Positions 40,780 to 40,819 of a DNA stretch of 40,819 nt are shown piece by piece. The notes beneath the pieces were generated by a model that was not told the DNA's origin, searched no databases, and saw only the letters and a program-made list of their open reading frames with translations. Position numbers and translations under genes: made by a program. The DNA comes from Muribaculaceae bacterium (GTDB lineage: Bacteria > Bacteroidota > Bacteroidia > Bacteroidales > Muribaculaceae): positions 1-40,819 of the forward strand of contig JAGCRW010000120.1 in assembly GCA_017964485.1 (NCBI GenBank). The letters are read 5' to 3'. Every line of letters begins with the position of its first letter. Position 1 is the first letter of the stretch.

Positions 40780-40819
40780 AGTTTTATCTGCTTTATTGGA
40801 TTAGTTGAAAATATATTTA

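Noticed and set aside
1-40819. RNA genes and CRISPR arrays
   Set aside because: No tRNA cloverleaf, rRNA segment or spaced direct-repeat array was recognised on either strand.

Overview
The window looks like chromosomal DNA from a gut or oral Bacteroidales bacterium (Prevotella- or Muribaculaceae-like; I cannot place it more finely from sequence alone). The evidence is repeated TAnnTTTG promoter boxes, several with TTTG 20 bases upstream, an absence of strong Shine-Dalgarno sequences, a BACON-domain lipoprotein, BspA-like leucine-rich-repeat proteins, PorT-like barrels, and C25 (gingipain/PorU-like) proteins typical of type IX secretion (T9SS). No rRNA, tRNA, CRISPR array, transposase or integrase was seen.

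Layout. Positions 1-9100 are mostly housekeeping: an aquaporin running off the left edge, an M15-like exported protein, pyrE with an SRPBCC-fold gene, comF-recX-PorT-like barrel, miaA with an alpha/beta hydrolase, then a divergent cell-wall amidase followed by a WG-repeat protein. From 9187 to 17695 everything is on the minus strand: three tandem BspA-like secreted LRR proteins, then trmB, an Mrp/ApbC ATPase and an M48 lipoprotein peptidase. Positions 17954-22918 hold the least explained part: a minimal RadA-like ATPase overlapping a DUF932-like gene, a divergent WYL-domain regulator, two small unknown proteins (one a 47-residue membrane peptide), a calcineurin-type phosphoesterase and a small basic protein. 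Positions 22988-24305 carry two small genes and rpmA/rplU.

From 24657 to 36457 three large C25-family proteins (1135, 1141 and 1151 residues) lie on the minus strand, the third separated from the other two by rex and a fumarylacetoacetate-hydrolase-fold gene that has lost its metal ligands. The third is the best PorU (T9SS sortase) candidate. The three LRR proteins upstream carry C-terminal domains resembling T9SS sorting signals, so the window may hold both probable cargo and the probable sortase. A large unknown protein (36694-39156) with in-frame insertion of short interspersed repeats and a BACON/OB-fold surface lipoprotein close the window.

The best candidate for an undescribed system is the RadA-like/DUF932-like/WYL module at 17954-21102. 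It is a translationally coupled ATPase pair under a divergent WYL regulator, with a 10-base homopolymer in the promoter spacer and an inverted repeat in the leader. Its function (DNA repair, phage-derived recombination or defence) is inference. Also notable are the FAH-fold pseudoenzyme coupled to rex, several apparently leaderless promoters, and the repeat insertion inside a coding region.
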